NCBI GenBank assembly: GCA_902363135.1
Contig: CABIZF010000016.1
Coordinates: 2,785 to 66,784 of the forward strand
DNA: 64,000 nt
Source of the DNA: Lachnospiraceae bacterium
GTDB lineage: Bacteria > Bacillota > Clostridia > Lachnospirales > Lachnospiraceae
Direction of reading: 5' to 3'
The translations under genes and the position numbers were made by a program. Shown in pieces: positions 34,424-43,249 of the stretch (positions within the stretch are counted from its first letter, which is position 1; the number at the start of each line of letters is the position of its first letter). The notes under the pieces were generated by a model. That model ran no database searches. It saw only the letters and a program-made list of their open reading frames with translations, and was not told the origin of the DNA.

Positions 34424-34849
34424 GTGCCAGGACAAGAATGGATAACGACGGCAGTGCTGCTGATCTGTGCAGGAACGGATTTTTGCAGTAAAAAGGTGTA
34501 TCGATGGGTAGTAATGCTGTATATGACTCTGGCAGTGGCAGGACGTCTGGCGGCAGGGATGACCGGAGGTATGTCAGTGTTTGTGGCAGACCTGTTGCCG
34601 GGAGCCATTTGTCTGCTAATGGCCCGGGCGACGCATCAGGGAATCGGATACGGTGATGCGATGTTGATACTTGTGTGCGGTCTGTCTGTCGGATGGAGAG
34701 CATGTATCGAACTGGTATTGTCAGCGTTCTTTTTGGCCGGGATAGCGGCGTTTGTGTTGCTGATCAAGTACAGGGGACAGAAAACAGAGCTTCCATTTGT
34801 ACCGTTTCTATTGGCAGCATGGATGTGGCAGCTGATATGTGGTCGGTAA
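34424..34849 (+). CDS. Second type IV prepilin peptidase (A24)
   Basis: A 141-residue polytopic membrane protein with both aspartic protease signatures, CAGTDFCSKKV and GIGYGDAML (GxGD). It is shorter than the first peptidase at 8085. Having two A24 enzymes in one Tad locus suggests separate substrates, for example Flp and the TadE-like pseudopilins. The GTG start at 34424 has AAAGGAG upstream. It sits between two TadE-like genes. Confidence 0.8.
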   Translation: MPGQEWITTAVLLICAGTDFCSKKVYRWVVMLYMTLAVAGRLAAGMTGGMSVFVADLLPGAICLLMARATHQGIGYGDAMLILVCGLSVGWRACIELVLSAFFLAGIAAFVLLIKYRGQKTELPFVPFLLAAWMWQLICGR

Positions 34850-34907
34850 AATTAAGGATTTATACAATAGACAGACAGGATATGACCATGACAGAAGGTA
34901 ATTGGGG

Positions 34908-35420
34908 ATGCGGGAAATGAAAGATGAGACGAGGAAAGCAGAAAATAAAACGCGAATCAGAGACTGTCTGAAGAAGCGGGCGTTCTGGAAGGGAAGCTAT
35001 ACGGTAGAGGCGGCACTGGTTTTTCCGATTATTTTGTTTGTGCTGGCGGCGCTTTTAATCCTGGCATTTTATGTGCATGACTGTGGAATCTTACAGGGGT
35101 TTGCCTGTGAGACGGCAGTGGCGGGAAGCAATTACATTACGGAAAATGAGCGGAAAGCGGCAGCAAATCAGGTACGGAATCAGGCGGGGCCGGAACGGCT
35201 CATGGGGAGCAGAAGCAGTCAGGGGCATGTGGCGTTTGGAAGTTCAGAGGTCTATGCGCGATATACGGCAGTCTGTCCGGTTCCGGGAATGGTGATGCGT
35301 TATTTGTCCGGAAATCAGCTGAAGATCTCAAAAAGCTGGCAGGTCCATACGCTGAATCCATCTGACTGGATTCGAAAAAAGAGAGGAATCATACGCAGCA
35401 GGGATGGAGGGAGTCGGTGA
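34908..35420 (+). CDS. TadE-like pseudopilin
   Basis: A 170-residue protein with a charged N-terminus, then the TadE pattern GSYTVEAALVFPIILFVLAA and one membrane segment, then a small extracellular domain. It is probably processed like a prepilin and used as a minor pilin. Several in-frame starts exist (34902, 34908, 34917); 34908 is the best spaced from AGAAGG. Its stop overlaps the next gene by four bases. Confidence 0.82.
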   Translation: MREMKDETRKAENKTRIRDCLKKRAFWKGSYTVEAALVFPIILFVLAALLILAFYVHDCGILQGFACETAVAGSNYITENERKAAANQVRNQAGPERLMGSRSSQGHVAFGSSEVYARYTAVCPVPGMVMRYLSGNQLKISKSWQVHTLNPSDWIRKKRGIIRSRDGGSR

Positions 35421-36928
35421 AAGCAGAATTTAAGCGGGATCTTAAGAATAATTATCTGGTGATCGAGGGACAGGAGGAGGCAGTCGGAAATGATTATTGT
35501 ATTCCGATGGTGGAGCAGAACAGGATACCGGGGCTGTTGCCGTTTCACCGCTCCCGCACCGACGGAAAACTGTATTTGAATTATGAGATTACCGGGAAGC
35601 AGACGGTGGCGAGCCTGTATGAGCGAAGGCGAATTGGCTACGAGGAGATATTGCAGCTGCTGATGGGAATCAGTAGCCATCTGGATATGCTTCAGCGGTA
35701 TTTGCTGAGGCCGGAACAGCTGCTGTTTGATCCACAGTATATTTTTACAGACCCGGATGGCAGGGCTATCTGGTTTTGCTATGTGCCGCAGAAGGATACG
35801 GAGATATCCATTATGCAGCTGGCAGAATTTTTTTTGAAACGGCTGAATCATCAGGACCCGGCGGCTGTAGAGCTTGGATATCGCTTTTATGCCAGAACCC
35901 AGGAGGAGAATCTGAGTTTGTCAAGGATGCTGCAGGAGCTGCTGACAGACTGTAAGATGGGCGAGAAAAGGACGACAGCTGATAGAAAGATGGTCAAGCA
36001 GGAGCTGAATCAAAGGCTGGATGCTGTGTTGCCGAATCGACAGGGAGAATCGGGACCGGAAACGGACTCTATGAGAAATGATTTGAGCTTTTTGTATAGT
36101 CAGGTACAGGGAGCCGGTTCTGAAAATGGATTTGGAGAGGAGCGCGCGAAGAGACAGGATAAGAGAGAAGCAAAGAAAGAGGCTGTGTCAGAAGAGCCTC
36201 TGAATGTAATTCACAAAGAGCGCAAAATGGATAAAAAAAAGAAATGGAAAATCTTTCAGATTGTGCATCCGGCGGTGCTGCTGACATCTCTGTTGTTGTT
36301 TGCAGTGCTGGAAGTCGTCTTTTATTATGGATATTTAAATGTGACGGAAGCAGGAGGCTGCTTTTTCCTCATTTTATCTGGCGAATTGTTAGCGAACAGC
36401 CTGTGGAAGCGAAAAAAGGAAGAAAAGAGAATAGTACAGCATGGCATCTGGCAGGAGGAAGAGGATGAAGATGAGCAGGAGGAGTATGGACAACTGCATC
36501 AGGAAATGTATCAAAGTACGGGAGAGCGGAAAGATTTTTTTGCAGAAGAACGAATCGAGGAGACGCGTTGCCTTACTGATGTGCAGGAGCCGTGCGGAAT
36601 GCGTCTGATTTATATTCAGCCAGAGGGAAATGCAGGCGAAGTCCCGCAGATGTTTCCGGATATTTATATTGGGACAGATGCGGTGACGGTCGGAAAACTG
36701 CAGGGTCAGTGCGAGGTGCAGCTGAATGCTTCGACCGTCAGCCGGATCCACGCACGGATGGAATACCGGAAGGGGATCGGCTATATCCGCGACCTGAACA
36801 GCCGGAACGGTACCTTCTTAAATGGAGAACGTTTAGAGCCGCAGGAGCTGCGCACCTTTACCGAAGGAGCGCGGATTGCCTTTGCAGATGTTCAGTACCG
36901 GGCGGTTCATGCGCATACACCGTTTTGA
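35417..36928 (+). CDS. DUF6382 / FHA domain protein of the Tad locus
   Basis: A 503-residue protein. The N-terminal 190 residues (YLVIEGQEEAVGNDYCIPM onward) match the DUF6382-type kinase-like regulatory domain. Two hydrophobic segments follow (VLLTSLLLFAVLEVVFYYGY and a second near residue 320). The last 100 residues form an FHA phosphopeptide-binding domain (STVSRIHARMEYRKGIGYIR, then DLNSRNGTFLNGE). It probably links Ser/Thr phosphorylation to pilus assembly, as FHA proteins do in other secretion systems. Last gene of the locus; GTG start overlapping the TadE-like gene. Confidence 0.85.
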   Translation: MKAEFKRDLKNNYLVIEGQEEAVGNDYCIPMVEQNRIPGLLPFHRSRTDGKLYLNYEITGKQTVASLYERRRIGYEEILQLLMGISSHLDMLQRYLLRPEQLLFDPQYIFTDPDGRAIWFCYVPQKDTEISIMQLAEFFLKRLNHQDPAAVELGYRFYARTQEENLSLSRMLQELLTDCKMGEKRTTADRKMVKQELNQRLDAVLPNRQGESGPETDSMRNDLSFLYSQVQGAGSENGFGEERAKRQDKREAKKEAVSEEPLNVIHKERKMDKKKKWKIFQIVHPAVLLTSLLLFAVLEVVFYYGYLNVTEAGGCFFLILSGELLANSLWKRKKEEKRIVQHGIWQEEEDEDEQEEYGQLHQEMYQSTGERKDFFAEERIEETRCLTDVQEPCGMRLIYIQPEGNAGEVPQMFPDIYIGTDAVTVGKLQGQCEVQLNASTVSRIHARMEYRKGIGYIRDLNSRNGTFLNGERLEPQELRTFTEGARIAFADVQYRAVHAHTPF

Positions 36929-36930
36929 GT

Positions 36931-36956
36931 GTGGCAAATATCCGCTTTGACAGGAA
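36931..36956 (+). repeat. Remnant of the cloverleaf-repeat tail
   Basis: GGCAAATATCCGCTTTGACA resembles the tail end GCGAATATCCGCTTTGCC of copy 1. Only this end piece remains, right after the FHA gene stop. Confidence 0.45.
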
Positions 36957-36964
36957 ATTCTTCT

Positions 36965-37804
36965 TTACATTGGGAGACTTGATTTTGCACGGAACCAGTA
37001 AGTATACAGGTCTTCAAATCCAAGCGAATGATAAAGAGACTTTGCATAAGCATTGCCCTGCACGACCTGAAGATAGGCATGAGAGATTCCCTTTTTCTGT
37101 GCTTCGCTCAGAATCGTGCTGCAGATGGCGCGGGCGTAATGCTTGTGTCGGCAGCTGGCATCGACGTAGATGGCATAGAGCCCGACGTGTCCCCGATCCA
37201 GGATGCCAAGACCCGAAGCGACCATCCGCCCATCAATTTCGATGCTGGCGACGATGGTTTCTTTTGGAATGGCCTTGAACATGGAGGGGACGATACGGCG
37301 AAGTGTCGGATTGGTCGTACCGTTTAACCGGAACAATGAGGTAATCCATTCATCTGTGATGCGATCCTGCAGCTGAACGATTACATCGTCCGGATAGACG
37401 ACAAAGGAAGGCAGGCCGGAATTACGGCCATAGTATTCATATTCTGCGGAGACGGATGGATAACGTTGAAACTGTGTCAGTTCCATTGTCATTGTCTCGG
37501 TGACATGCTGAATCTCGTAGCCCTTCCCGGCCAGCAGCTCATCAAACGAAGGATCGATAAGCGGGCTGATCTTAAAGATGGACGGCGTATGGTAGTTGGC
37601 ATAGACAGCCTCGCAGTAATGGATTTTCTCCTCAATCGGAAGCAGCGATGTGCCGACCTGTGTCACACTGTTGGTCCGGTGCGTATAATTATGAGAAAAG
37701 CGGATGAGCCATCCGTCATAAAGCTCTATCTTATGGGACGGCCATGCATTCAGGGAAATTTCCTCCACGAGTTTGATGTAGGCTTCTTTTGGGATATTTG
37801 TCAT
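36965..37804 (-). CDS. GNAT family N-acetyltransferase
   Basis: A 279-residue protein whose C-terminal half is a GNAT fold: GRMVASGLGILDRGHVGLYA, then YVDASCRHKHYARAICSTIL (acetyl-CoA loop in the RxxxxA region), then YLQVVQGNAYAKSLYHSLGF. The N-terminal half is the partner domain seen in two-domain GNATs of Firmicutes. The substrate is unknown. The start at 37804 has GGAGGT upstream on the minus strand. Convergent with the Tad locus. Confidence 0.85.
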   Translation of the reverse strand: MTNIPKEAYIKLVEEISLNAWPSHKIELYDGWLIRFSHNYTHRTNSVTQVGTSLLPIEEKIHYCEAVYANYHTPSIFKISPLIDPSFDELLAGKGYEIQHVTETMTMELTQFQRYPSVSAEYEYYGRNSGLPSFVVYPDDVIVQLQDRITDEWITSLFRLNGTTNPTLRRIVPSMFKAIPKETIVASIEIDGRMVASGLGILDRGHVGLYAIYVDASCRHKHYARAICSTILSEAQKKGISHAYLQVVQGNAYAKSLYHSLGFEDLYTYWFRAKSSLPM

Positions 37805-38009
37805 AGTATCCGGGACCTCCGACGATGTATTAATACATAAGCAGTAATCTGTAGTTGCTTCATCATACAAAAAAAATTTTCGAAATGCAAGAGGTTGCTT
37901 TTACGAATGCGGGCAGTATATAATAATATGATGCTAGGGTTAAAAGGTCAAAAAGCCGTTCATGCTTGCATGATAAGGCTTTTGAACTTGGGACCCGCCA
38001 AACATGAAA

Positions 38010-38088
38010 AAGTAGCGATTTACGTAGTAAATCAGCGGATTTCGAATGTTTGTAGAATTGCGGGAGCTGCTTTGCAGCGGAGCAATTC
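38010..38088 (+). repeat. Divergent cloverleaf-repeat variant
   Basis: AAGTAGCGA and GCGGATTTCGAATGT match the common repeat tail but are separated by a hairpin GATTTAC-GTA-GTAAATC. A second hairpin follows, GAATTGC/GCAATTC enclosing GCTGC-TTT-GCAGC. It lies between the GNAT and rhomboid genes. Confidence 0.5.
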
Positions 38089-38166
38089 GTAGGCATCATA
38101 ATATAGCTCTATAGGGTGCGTGAATTCAACTCTGTAACAGACAGAAAATGAGAGGAAGAAAAAGCG

Positions 38167-38778
38167 ATGAATGAGCTGACTGCATTTTTGAAAACAAGAA
38201 AAAAAGCAAATCTTACAATCGTGGCGATCAATGTCCTTGTCTTTATAGTATTCAGTATCATTGGAAATACGGAGGACGCACAGTTTATGCTCACGCACGG
38301 GGCATGCTTCGCGCCGTTGGTAAAAGAAGGGGAGGTATACCGGCTGTTTACAGCGATGTTTCTGCACTTTGGAGTGGAGCATCTGATCGGAAATATGCTG
38401 CTTCTGATTTTTCTCGGAGATACACTGGAGCGGGTAGTCGGTTCCGTTCGTTATCTGATTATTTATCTGTTAGGCGGCCTGGGAGGAAATGTGCTCTCCT
38501 GTTGTATCGCGCTTTACCGGAAGAATTATGCAGTGTCGGCAGGCGCTTCCGGAGCACTGTTTGCGGTGATCGGGGCGTTGGTATATCTTGTACTGAGAAA
38601 AAGAGGCGATGTAGAGGGAATTTCCGGAAAAAGGCTGCTTTTGATGGCAGCTCTTTCGATCGCCCAGGGATTTACCGCGGCTGGAATTGATGGATATGCA
38701 CACATCGGAGGCTTTCTGTGTGGCATGCTTTTGTCGGTTTTCGTCGTAAGATGTGGAAAAAAGGATGAAAAAAGATAG
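38167..38778 (+). CDS. Rhomboid family intramembrane serine protease
   Basis: A 203-residue membrane protein with six hydrophobic segments. The catalytic dyad is visible: Ser in AVSAGASGALFAVIG and His in GYAHIGGFLCG. The first loop contains YRLFTAMFLHFGVEHLIGNM, a standard rhomboid signature. It would cleave transmembrane segments of unknown client proteins. A good start at 38167 after GAGGAAGAAAAAGC. Confidence 0.9.
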   Translation: MNELTAFLKTRKKANLTIVAINVLVFIVFSIIGNTEDAQFMLTHGACFAPLVKEGEVYRLFTAMFLHFGVEHLIGNMLLLIFLGDTLERVVGSVRYLIIYLLGGLGGNVLSCCIALYRKNYAVSAGASGALFAVIGALVYLVLRKRGDVEGISGKRLLLMAALSIAQGFTAAGIDGYAHIGGFLCGMLLSVFVVRCGKKDEKR

Positions 38779-38798
38779 GGAAATAAAGCTATATTTTG

Positions 38799-38827
38799 TT
38801 GACAATTCATAAAAGGCTTCTTAAAAT
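38799..38827 (+). promoter_or_regulatory. Promoter of the HIT-sigma operon
   Basis: TTGACA (38799-38804), 17-base spacer, TAAAAT (38822-38827), 79 bases upstream of the HIT gene start. Confidence 0.65.
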
Positions 38828-38906
38828 AGTGGTATCTTGTGTCGAATGCCAAAGATGGTAAGATCGACAGAAACTCACGCGGTTATGCGGAAAGGAAGGA
38901 TTAGAA

Positions 38907-39314
38907 GTGGAGGATAATTGTATTTTTTGTAAGATAGCAAATGGAGAGATTCCGTCGGCAACGGTCTATGAGGATGAGACGTTCCGGGCGATTCTGGATC
39001 TTAGCCCGGCAGCAAAGGGACACACGCTGATTTTGCCGAAGGCACATGCGGCAAATCTGTTTGAGCTGCCGGATGAGACGGCGGCGAAGGCATTGATGCT
39101 TGCGAAGAAGCTGGGAGCTGTCCTCAAAGAGGGACTGCACGCAGACGGGCTGAATGTGGTACAGAACAATGGGGAAGCTGCAGGACAGACTGTTTTGCAT
39201 TTTCATATGCATCTGATTCCGCGCTACAGCGGAGATACCGTCAACGTAGGCTGGAAGCCGGGTCATCTGACCGATGAGGATCGGGATGAGGTACTGAAGC
39301 TGTTTCAGAAGTAA
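38907..39314 (+). CDS. HIT family nucleotide-binding protein
   Basis: A 135-residue HIT protein (Hint branch) that hydrolyses AMP-linked substrates. The motif HFHMHLIPR holds the histidine triad, and the N-terminus CIFCKIANGEIPS is typical. The GTG start at 38907 follows GGAAAGGAAGG. It precedes a sigma-factor gene by 32 bases, possibly co-transcribed. Confidence 0.92.
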   Translation: MEDNCIFCKIANGEIPSATVYEDETFRAILDLSPAAKGHTLILPKAHAANLFELPDETAAKALMLAKKLGAVLKEGLHADGLNVVQNNGEAAGQTVLHFHMHLIPRYSGDTVNVGWKPGHLTDEDRDEVLKLFQK

Positions 39315-39346
39315 GCCGAATTTACAGAAAAGGAAAGAGAACAAGG

Positions 39347-39883
39347 ATGACTAGAGATGAACGGTTTGAGGCGTGTTTCCTTAAGTATAAAAATCTGGTC
39401 ATGCGCTTTGTGATAGACGCGACGGGAGATTATCAGGCAGCACAGGAGATCTGTCAGCAGGTATTCGTGCGGTATTACGAATACATAGATCGGGTTTCAC
39501 CTGATTTTGAAAAGGCATGGCTGATTCGATGTACGCAAAATGCAGTGATCGATTATCTGAGGAAAAATAAGAGAAGAAAAGAGCTTTTTCTTGAGACCCC
39601 GATTGGCGAGGTGAGGGAAGTCAACGGGGCATTACAGGAAAAAAGTATTGCTATTTGTGAAGAAAAAATGAATCACAGGGAACTTCTGGGGAAGATTCTT
39701 GCAGAAGTAAGAAAAGTGAATGAGCAGTGGTATGAGATATTGATGCTCCTGTGCGTGGAACAGTGTACGTACGAGGAAACAGCACAGCGGCTTGGCATAT
39801 CAGTGATGGTGTTAAGAGCCAGACTGTATCGGGCGAGGTCATACGTCCGAAAGCATTACGGAGCAGAATATCGGGAAAGCTAA
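39347..39883 (+). CDS. RNA polymerase sigma factor, ECF-like
   Basis: A 178-residue sigma-70 family protein with region 2 (ATGDYQAAQEICQQVFVRYY, FEKAWLIRCTQNAVIDYLRK) and region 4 (LLCVEQCTYEETAQRLGISV, MVLRARLYRARSYVRKHY). It would direct RNA polymerase to a small regulon. Its likely partner, a DUF4367-type membrane protein usually encoded next to such sigma factors, lies at 41324 but is separated by murG on the other strand. Confidence 0.88.
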   Translation: MTRDERFEACFLKYKNLVMRFVIDATGDYQAAQEICQQVFVRYYEYIDRVSPDFEKAWLIRCTQNAVIDYLRKNKRRKELFLETPIGEVREVNGALQEKSIAICEEKMNHRELLGKILAEVRKVNEQWYEILMLLCVEQCTYEETAQRLGISVMVLRARLYRARSYVRKHYGAEYRES

Positions 39884-39941
39884 ACGGTCGGGTATTGACT
39901 GACTCGGACATAGATGATGTGGTTTGCTGCTCGTGTAAATG

Positions 39942-39998
39942 AAAAGGGGTTGTCGCAGAAAAACCAGATTACATGTGCTTCTGCAGCAGCCCCTTTTG
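39942..39998. terminator. Bidirectional terminator between convergent genes
   Basis: AAAAGGGGTTG...CGCAGAA pairs with TTCTGC...CAGCCCCTTTT over about 17 positions, with A and T runs at both ends. It serves the sigma gene (plus) and murG (minus). Confidence 0.8.
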
Positions 39999-40024
39999 AT
40001 ACTATTTGTCCGCAGATATGTCGA

Positions 40025-41089
40025 TCAGCCAGCAATTTCCTGAATCATGTCCGTGATAGTAGTTACAGCATTGCTGGCTGCGCTGTGCTCCATCGCAGAA
40101 ATGTACTTTTGTCGATTCTCATACAGAGAGAGGATTGAGGAGAGCAGTACTTCCGGGGTGAGTTCTTCTTCTTGCAGCACTTCGCTGAACCCCTGCTTCT
40201 GAAAAGATTTTGCATTCAAGATCTGATCCCCGCGGCTGGCAGCGGCGGAGAGCGGAATGAGCAGATTTGGTTTGCGAAGCTCAAGCAGTTCACAGATCGC
40301 GTTGGCACCGGCACGGGATACGACGATGTCCGCAAGTGCGAACAGATCGGCAAGCTCCTGTTTGATATATTCATACTGCACATAGCCTGGAGTATTGCTC
40401 AAGGCAGCATCCAGATTGCCTTTGCCGCAGAGATGCACGACCTGAAAGGTCTTTAACAGCTCCGGGAGAATCCCGCGGATCGCCTGATTGACGGCTACAG
40501 AACCGAGACTTCCGCCGATGATCAGAAGTACCGGCTTTTCGGCAGTAAAGCCGCAGAATTTAAGGGCTGCCAGCTTGTTGCCGGAATGCAGCTCCGCGCG
40601 GATCGGCGAACCGGTGACGACAGCTTTTCCGGCCGGAAGATATGGCACGGTCTCAGGGAAATTGCAGCATACCTTAGTGGCAGCCGGGAGCGCAAGCTTA
40701 TTTGCAAGGCCGGGCGTCATATCTGATTCGTGAATGATGACCGGAATATGAAGCTGTTTGGCAGCCTGTACGACCGGGACAGAGACAAAACCGCCTTTGG
40801 AAAAAATGATGTCCGGCTTCAGCTGCTTCAGAAGCTTTTTGGATTGGAAAAAACCTTTCATGACACGAAACGGGTCAGAAAAATTTTTCCAGTCAAAGTA
40901 ACGGCGCAGCTTGCCGGAGGCTATGCCATGATAAGGAACACCAAGCTCTTCGATCAGCTTTTTTTCGATGCCGTCGTAGGAGCCGATATATTGTACGTCA
41001 TAGCCCAGCTCGCGCAGACGCGGGAGCAGAGCAATATTCGGAGTGACATGACCGGCAGTTCCACCACCGGTAAGAACAATTCGTTTCAT
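40025..41089 (-). CDS. murG: UDP-GlcNAc:undecaprenyl-PP-MurNAc-pentapeptide GlcNAc transferase
   Basis: MurG attaches GlcNAc to lipid I to form lipid II, the last cytoplasmic step of peptidoglycan precursor synthesis. The 354-residue GT-B protein starts MKRIVLTGGGTAGHVTPNIA (glycine-rich loop) and has the nucleotide-sugar site GGSLGSVAVNQ and DIVVSRAGANAICELLELRK. The start at 41089 is set by homology; the ribosome site is weak. It stands alone here rather than in the usual division cluster, as in many Lachnospiraceae with a second MurG-like gene. Confidence 0.93.
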   Translation of the reverse strand: MKRIVLTGGGTAGHVTPNIALLPRLRELGYDVQYIGSYDGIEKKLIEELGVPYHGIASGKLRRYFDWKNFSDPFRVMKGFFQSKKLLKQLKPDIIFSKGGFVSVPVVQAAKQLHIPVIIHESDMTPGLANKLALPAATKVCCNFPETVPYLPAGKAVVTGSPIRAELHSGNKLAALKFCGFTAEKPVLLIIGGSLGSVAVNQAIRGILPELLKTFQVVHLCGKGNLDAALSNTPGYVQYEYIKQELADLFALADIVVSRAGANAICELLELRKPNLLIPLSAAASRGDQILNAKSFQKQGFSEVLQEEELTPEVLLSSILSLYENRQKYISAMEHSAASNAVTTITDMIQEIAG

Positions 41090-41103
41090 AGATAAAATAC
41101 CAG

Positions 41104-41225
41104 ACCTGTCAGAGGCATTGGCATGCTCTGCAGGCCGCAAACAATTGGGTGATGGAAGGGTGTTTGCAATTCCTTTCCAATGAATTTTCCGTCACCTGGT
41201 CAGGCGGATAACAGGAATCCGCTTT
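41104..41225 (+). repeat. Distant relative of the cloverleaf-repeat tail
   Basis: CCTGTCAGAG...CTCTGCAGG extends the tail hairpin seen elsewhere, and GGATAACAGGAATCCGCTTTA resembles GGATTGCGAATGTCCGCTTTA. Similarity is partial, so this is a weak call. A separate CCGAAAA/TTTTCGG hairpin follows at 41241-41257. Confidence 0.35.
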
Positions 41226-41323
41226 ATGATCTGCTGCTAACCGAAAAATGCTTTTCGGCTAAATACAAGAGATAACTACAGTTTACCTGTTAGGAGGAAA
41301 AAGTCAAGAAGGGACTGGAGCGA

Positions 41324-42322
41324 ATGGGAAAAGAAACAAAAGAGAAAGGAAAGCACAGAGGGAAGAAAATCACACAGTTTCCGACGCAGTCAGACGTTCA
41401 GGAGGAACTTGAGGATGCGGCAATGGATCGTTTCCTGAGACAAAGTATCATAGAAGACGCCGACCGGATCGAGCGGGAACTGAACGAAGATCCAAAGCTG
41501 ATCGGGATCGGAGCGTCAGACGACCTGTTCGGAAAGATCGTGGAGGAGCTGAAGACGAAGGGGATCTGGGAAGGCGATAAGGAAACGAATGTTGATGAAA
41601 GGCCCGAGCCTGCGCAGGAAGAACAGCAGAAGCCTGCGGTATATGACATGCTCTCGGAAGCCGACCGGGAAGCGCTGGCATTTGGGTATCAGATGCAAAA
41701 GAAGGAGCAGGAAAGAAAAGAGAAACGAAAGAAAAGAAATCGACGGCTGAAGCATGTGAGTGCAGCGGTGGTGGCGCTGGTGCTTGTTGGTGGGATTGGA
41801 TTTAGTACAGAGGCGAGTAGAAGGTGGATTTTTCAGGTTGGAGATGCAATTGTGGAGAACTTTGGTGTAAGCATAAAAAATAATTTTGTGGAGGAAGAAA
41901 ATCGGATACGGATATGGAATGAGAATGAAGAAACGGCGTTACAAGAAATTAAACAAAAAGTAGATATTAGCCCTGTTAAGTTAATGTATCTTCCTCAAGG
42001 AATGCGTTTTTTATCTTATGATATTGATACAGAATCATTATGCGCAAATATTTTTTATGAATATAGGGATTCGATGTTTATAGTTTATATGTTTAATAAT
42101 GAAACAGAAAATGTTTTCTATTATCATGTGGATGAAAAGCTTAAAGAAAAAGAAAAGATTGTTACAGAACAAAACATAATAATTTCTGTTTATGAAAGTG
42201 AATACAAAGGTGCAAAATCATGTATGGCCAGTTTCGAACATGATGGTGATTATTACTATTGCGTAAGTTCTATAGAATATTCTGAAATAAAAAAAATCTT
42301 AAAATACTTAGTTGTTTTTTAA
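41324..42322 (+). CDS. DUF4367-like membrane protein, probable anti-sigma partner
   Basis: A 332-residue protein with a charged cytoplasmic N-terminus of about 140 residues, one membrane segment (VSAAVVALVLVGGIGF), and an extracytoplasmic domain of about 165 residues with the DUF4367-type pattern PVKLMYLPQGMRFLSYDID. Such proteins are often encoded with ECF sigma factors and restrain them. The DNA for the extracytoplasmic part (from about 41840) is clearly more AT-rich than the first half, as if that end had been replaced. The gene at 42391 shares this composition. Confidence 0.72.
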   Translation: MGKETKEKGKHRGKKITQFPTQSDVQEELEDAAMDRFLRQSIIEDADRIERELNEDPKLIGIGASDDLFGKIVEELKTKGIWEGDKETNVDERPEPAQEEQQKPAVYDMLSEADREALAFGYQMQKKEQERKEKRKKRNRRLKHVSAAVVALVLVGGIGFSTEASRRWIFQVGDAIVENFGVSIKNNFVEEENRIRIWNENEETALQEIKQKVDISPVKLMYLPQGMRFLSYDIDTESLCANIFYEYRDSMFIVYMFNNETENVFYYHVDEKLKEKEKIVTEQNIIISVYESEYKGAKSCMASFEHDGDYYYCVSSIEYSEIKKILKYLVVF

Positions 42323-42390
42323 TTGAGGCGTTACTACTTAAAATTTAATTCGTTTATATATTTAAAATAAGCGAATAAGGAGGATTAACA

Positions 42391-42882
42391 ATGAAGGGAA
42401 ACAGGAAATGGCTGGTATTTGTTTTATTATTTAGTTTTATATTAGGGAGTATCAGCGTACAAGCGGCAGATGACCGGTTGGGAACAACTGTGGATGGCTC
42501 TTTACTTACGGAAGAAAGCGTAGTAGAGGGGTTTTCTCGTCCATTAGATTCACTTGAAAGAGGGACATATCTTTCAAATGGAAACGGAAGATTGAGTAAT
42601 AAAGGAAATCATAGTGTAAATGTATATGGAAGCACCAGCTGTAAGAAAACTTGTGATCAAGTTAAAGTAACATTACATTTACAGCGTCTTGTTGGAAATT
42701 CTTGGGTAACGATTTATACACTTGGACCGAAAGTGGCAACAAATACTTATTTTGTATCAAATTCTAAAAATTATACAGTAGCAGGTGGATATTACTATAG
42801 AATAAAAGGTAGTCATACTGCAATTAAAGGTAGTACAGCAGAATCCACCGCCAGCTATACCGATGGCCTCTGGATCAAATAA
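42391..42882 (+). CDS. Secreted DUF6147-like protein
   Basis: A 163-residue protein with a signal peptide (KWLVFVLLFSFILGSISVQA) and a small beta-rich domain containing a Cys pair (STSCKKTCDQ) and repeated Gly/Ser/Tyr turns. No catalytic motif seen. GGAGG lies upstream of the ATG. It follows the DUF4367-like gene and could be under the same sigma factor. Function unknown. Confidence 0.72.
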   Translation: MKGNRKWLVFVLLFSFILGSISVQAADDRLGTTVDGSLLTEESVVEGFSRPLDSLERGTYLSNGNGRLSNKGNHSVNVYGSTSCKKTCDQVKVTLHLQRLVGNSWVTIYTLGPKVATNTYFVSNSKNYTVAGGYYYRIKGSHTAIKGSTAESTASYTDGLWIK

Positions 42883-43090
42883 GTTTTTGTTCCAGTTTCC
42901 ATATACTCCGGTCCTCAGAATTTTCCCACATCCTCATCCCACCCAATCTCTCAGCTCAGCGCAGCAATCGAAGCTTTGTCTCGTGAGCGGTCAATTTAAA
43001 AACGGATGCGCGGTGAGGATGGATGAGACGGACGAGGGCAGGAGTGCAATCAAAGAACGGCAGCTCTGAAACGGGGATGGATTGCAGTCA

Positions 43091-43249
43091 AGCAGATATT
43101 CGCAATCCGCTTCGCTACTTGCTTATAACCGAATAGCTGCTTCGCAGCTTATCAGGAGTGGCTTGCACCACTCCTGGTACAAGCAAATCCCAACCCACTG
43201 CTTATTGCTTCGCGCAATTGAAGCAGGGGACTTGCTTGATTCGGTTAAA
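43091..43249 (-). repeat. Cloverleaf repeat, full family B (copy 5, reverse)
   Basis: Read on the minus strand: outer stem AACCGAAT/ATTCGGTT; arm 1 CAAGCAAGTCCC/GGGATTTGCTTG (one G-U) enclosing CTGCTT/AAGCAG and ATTGC-GCGAA-GCAAT; arm 2 CAGGAGTGG/CCACTCCTG; arm 3 AGCTGC-GAA-GCAGCT; then the tail AAGTAGCGAAGCGGATTGCG. It is the most complete family B copy and the only clearly reversed one. Confidence 0.88.
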
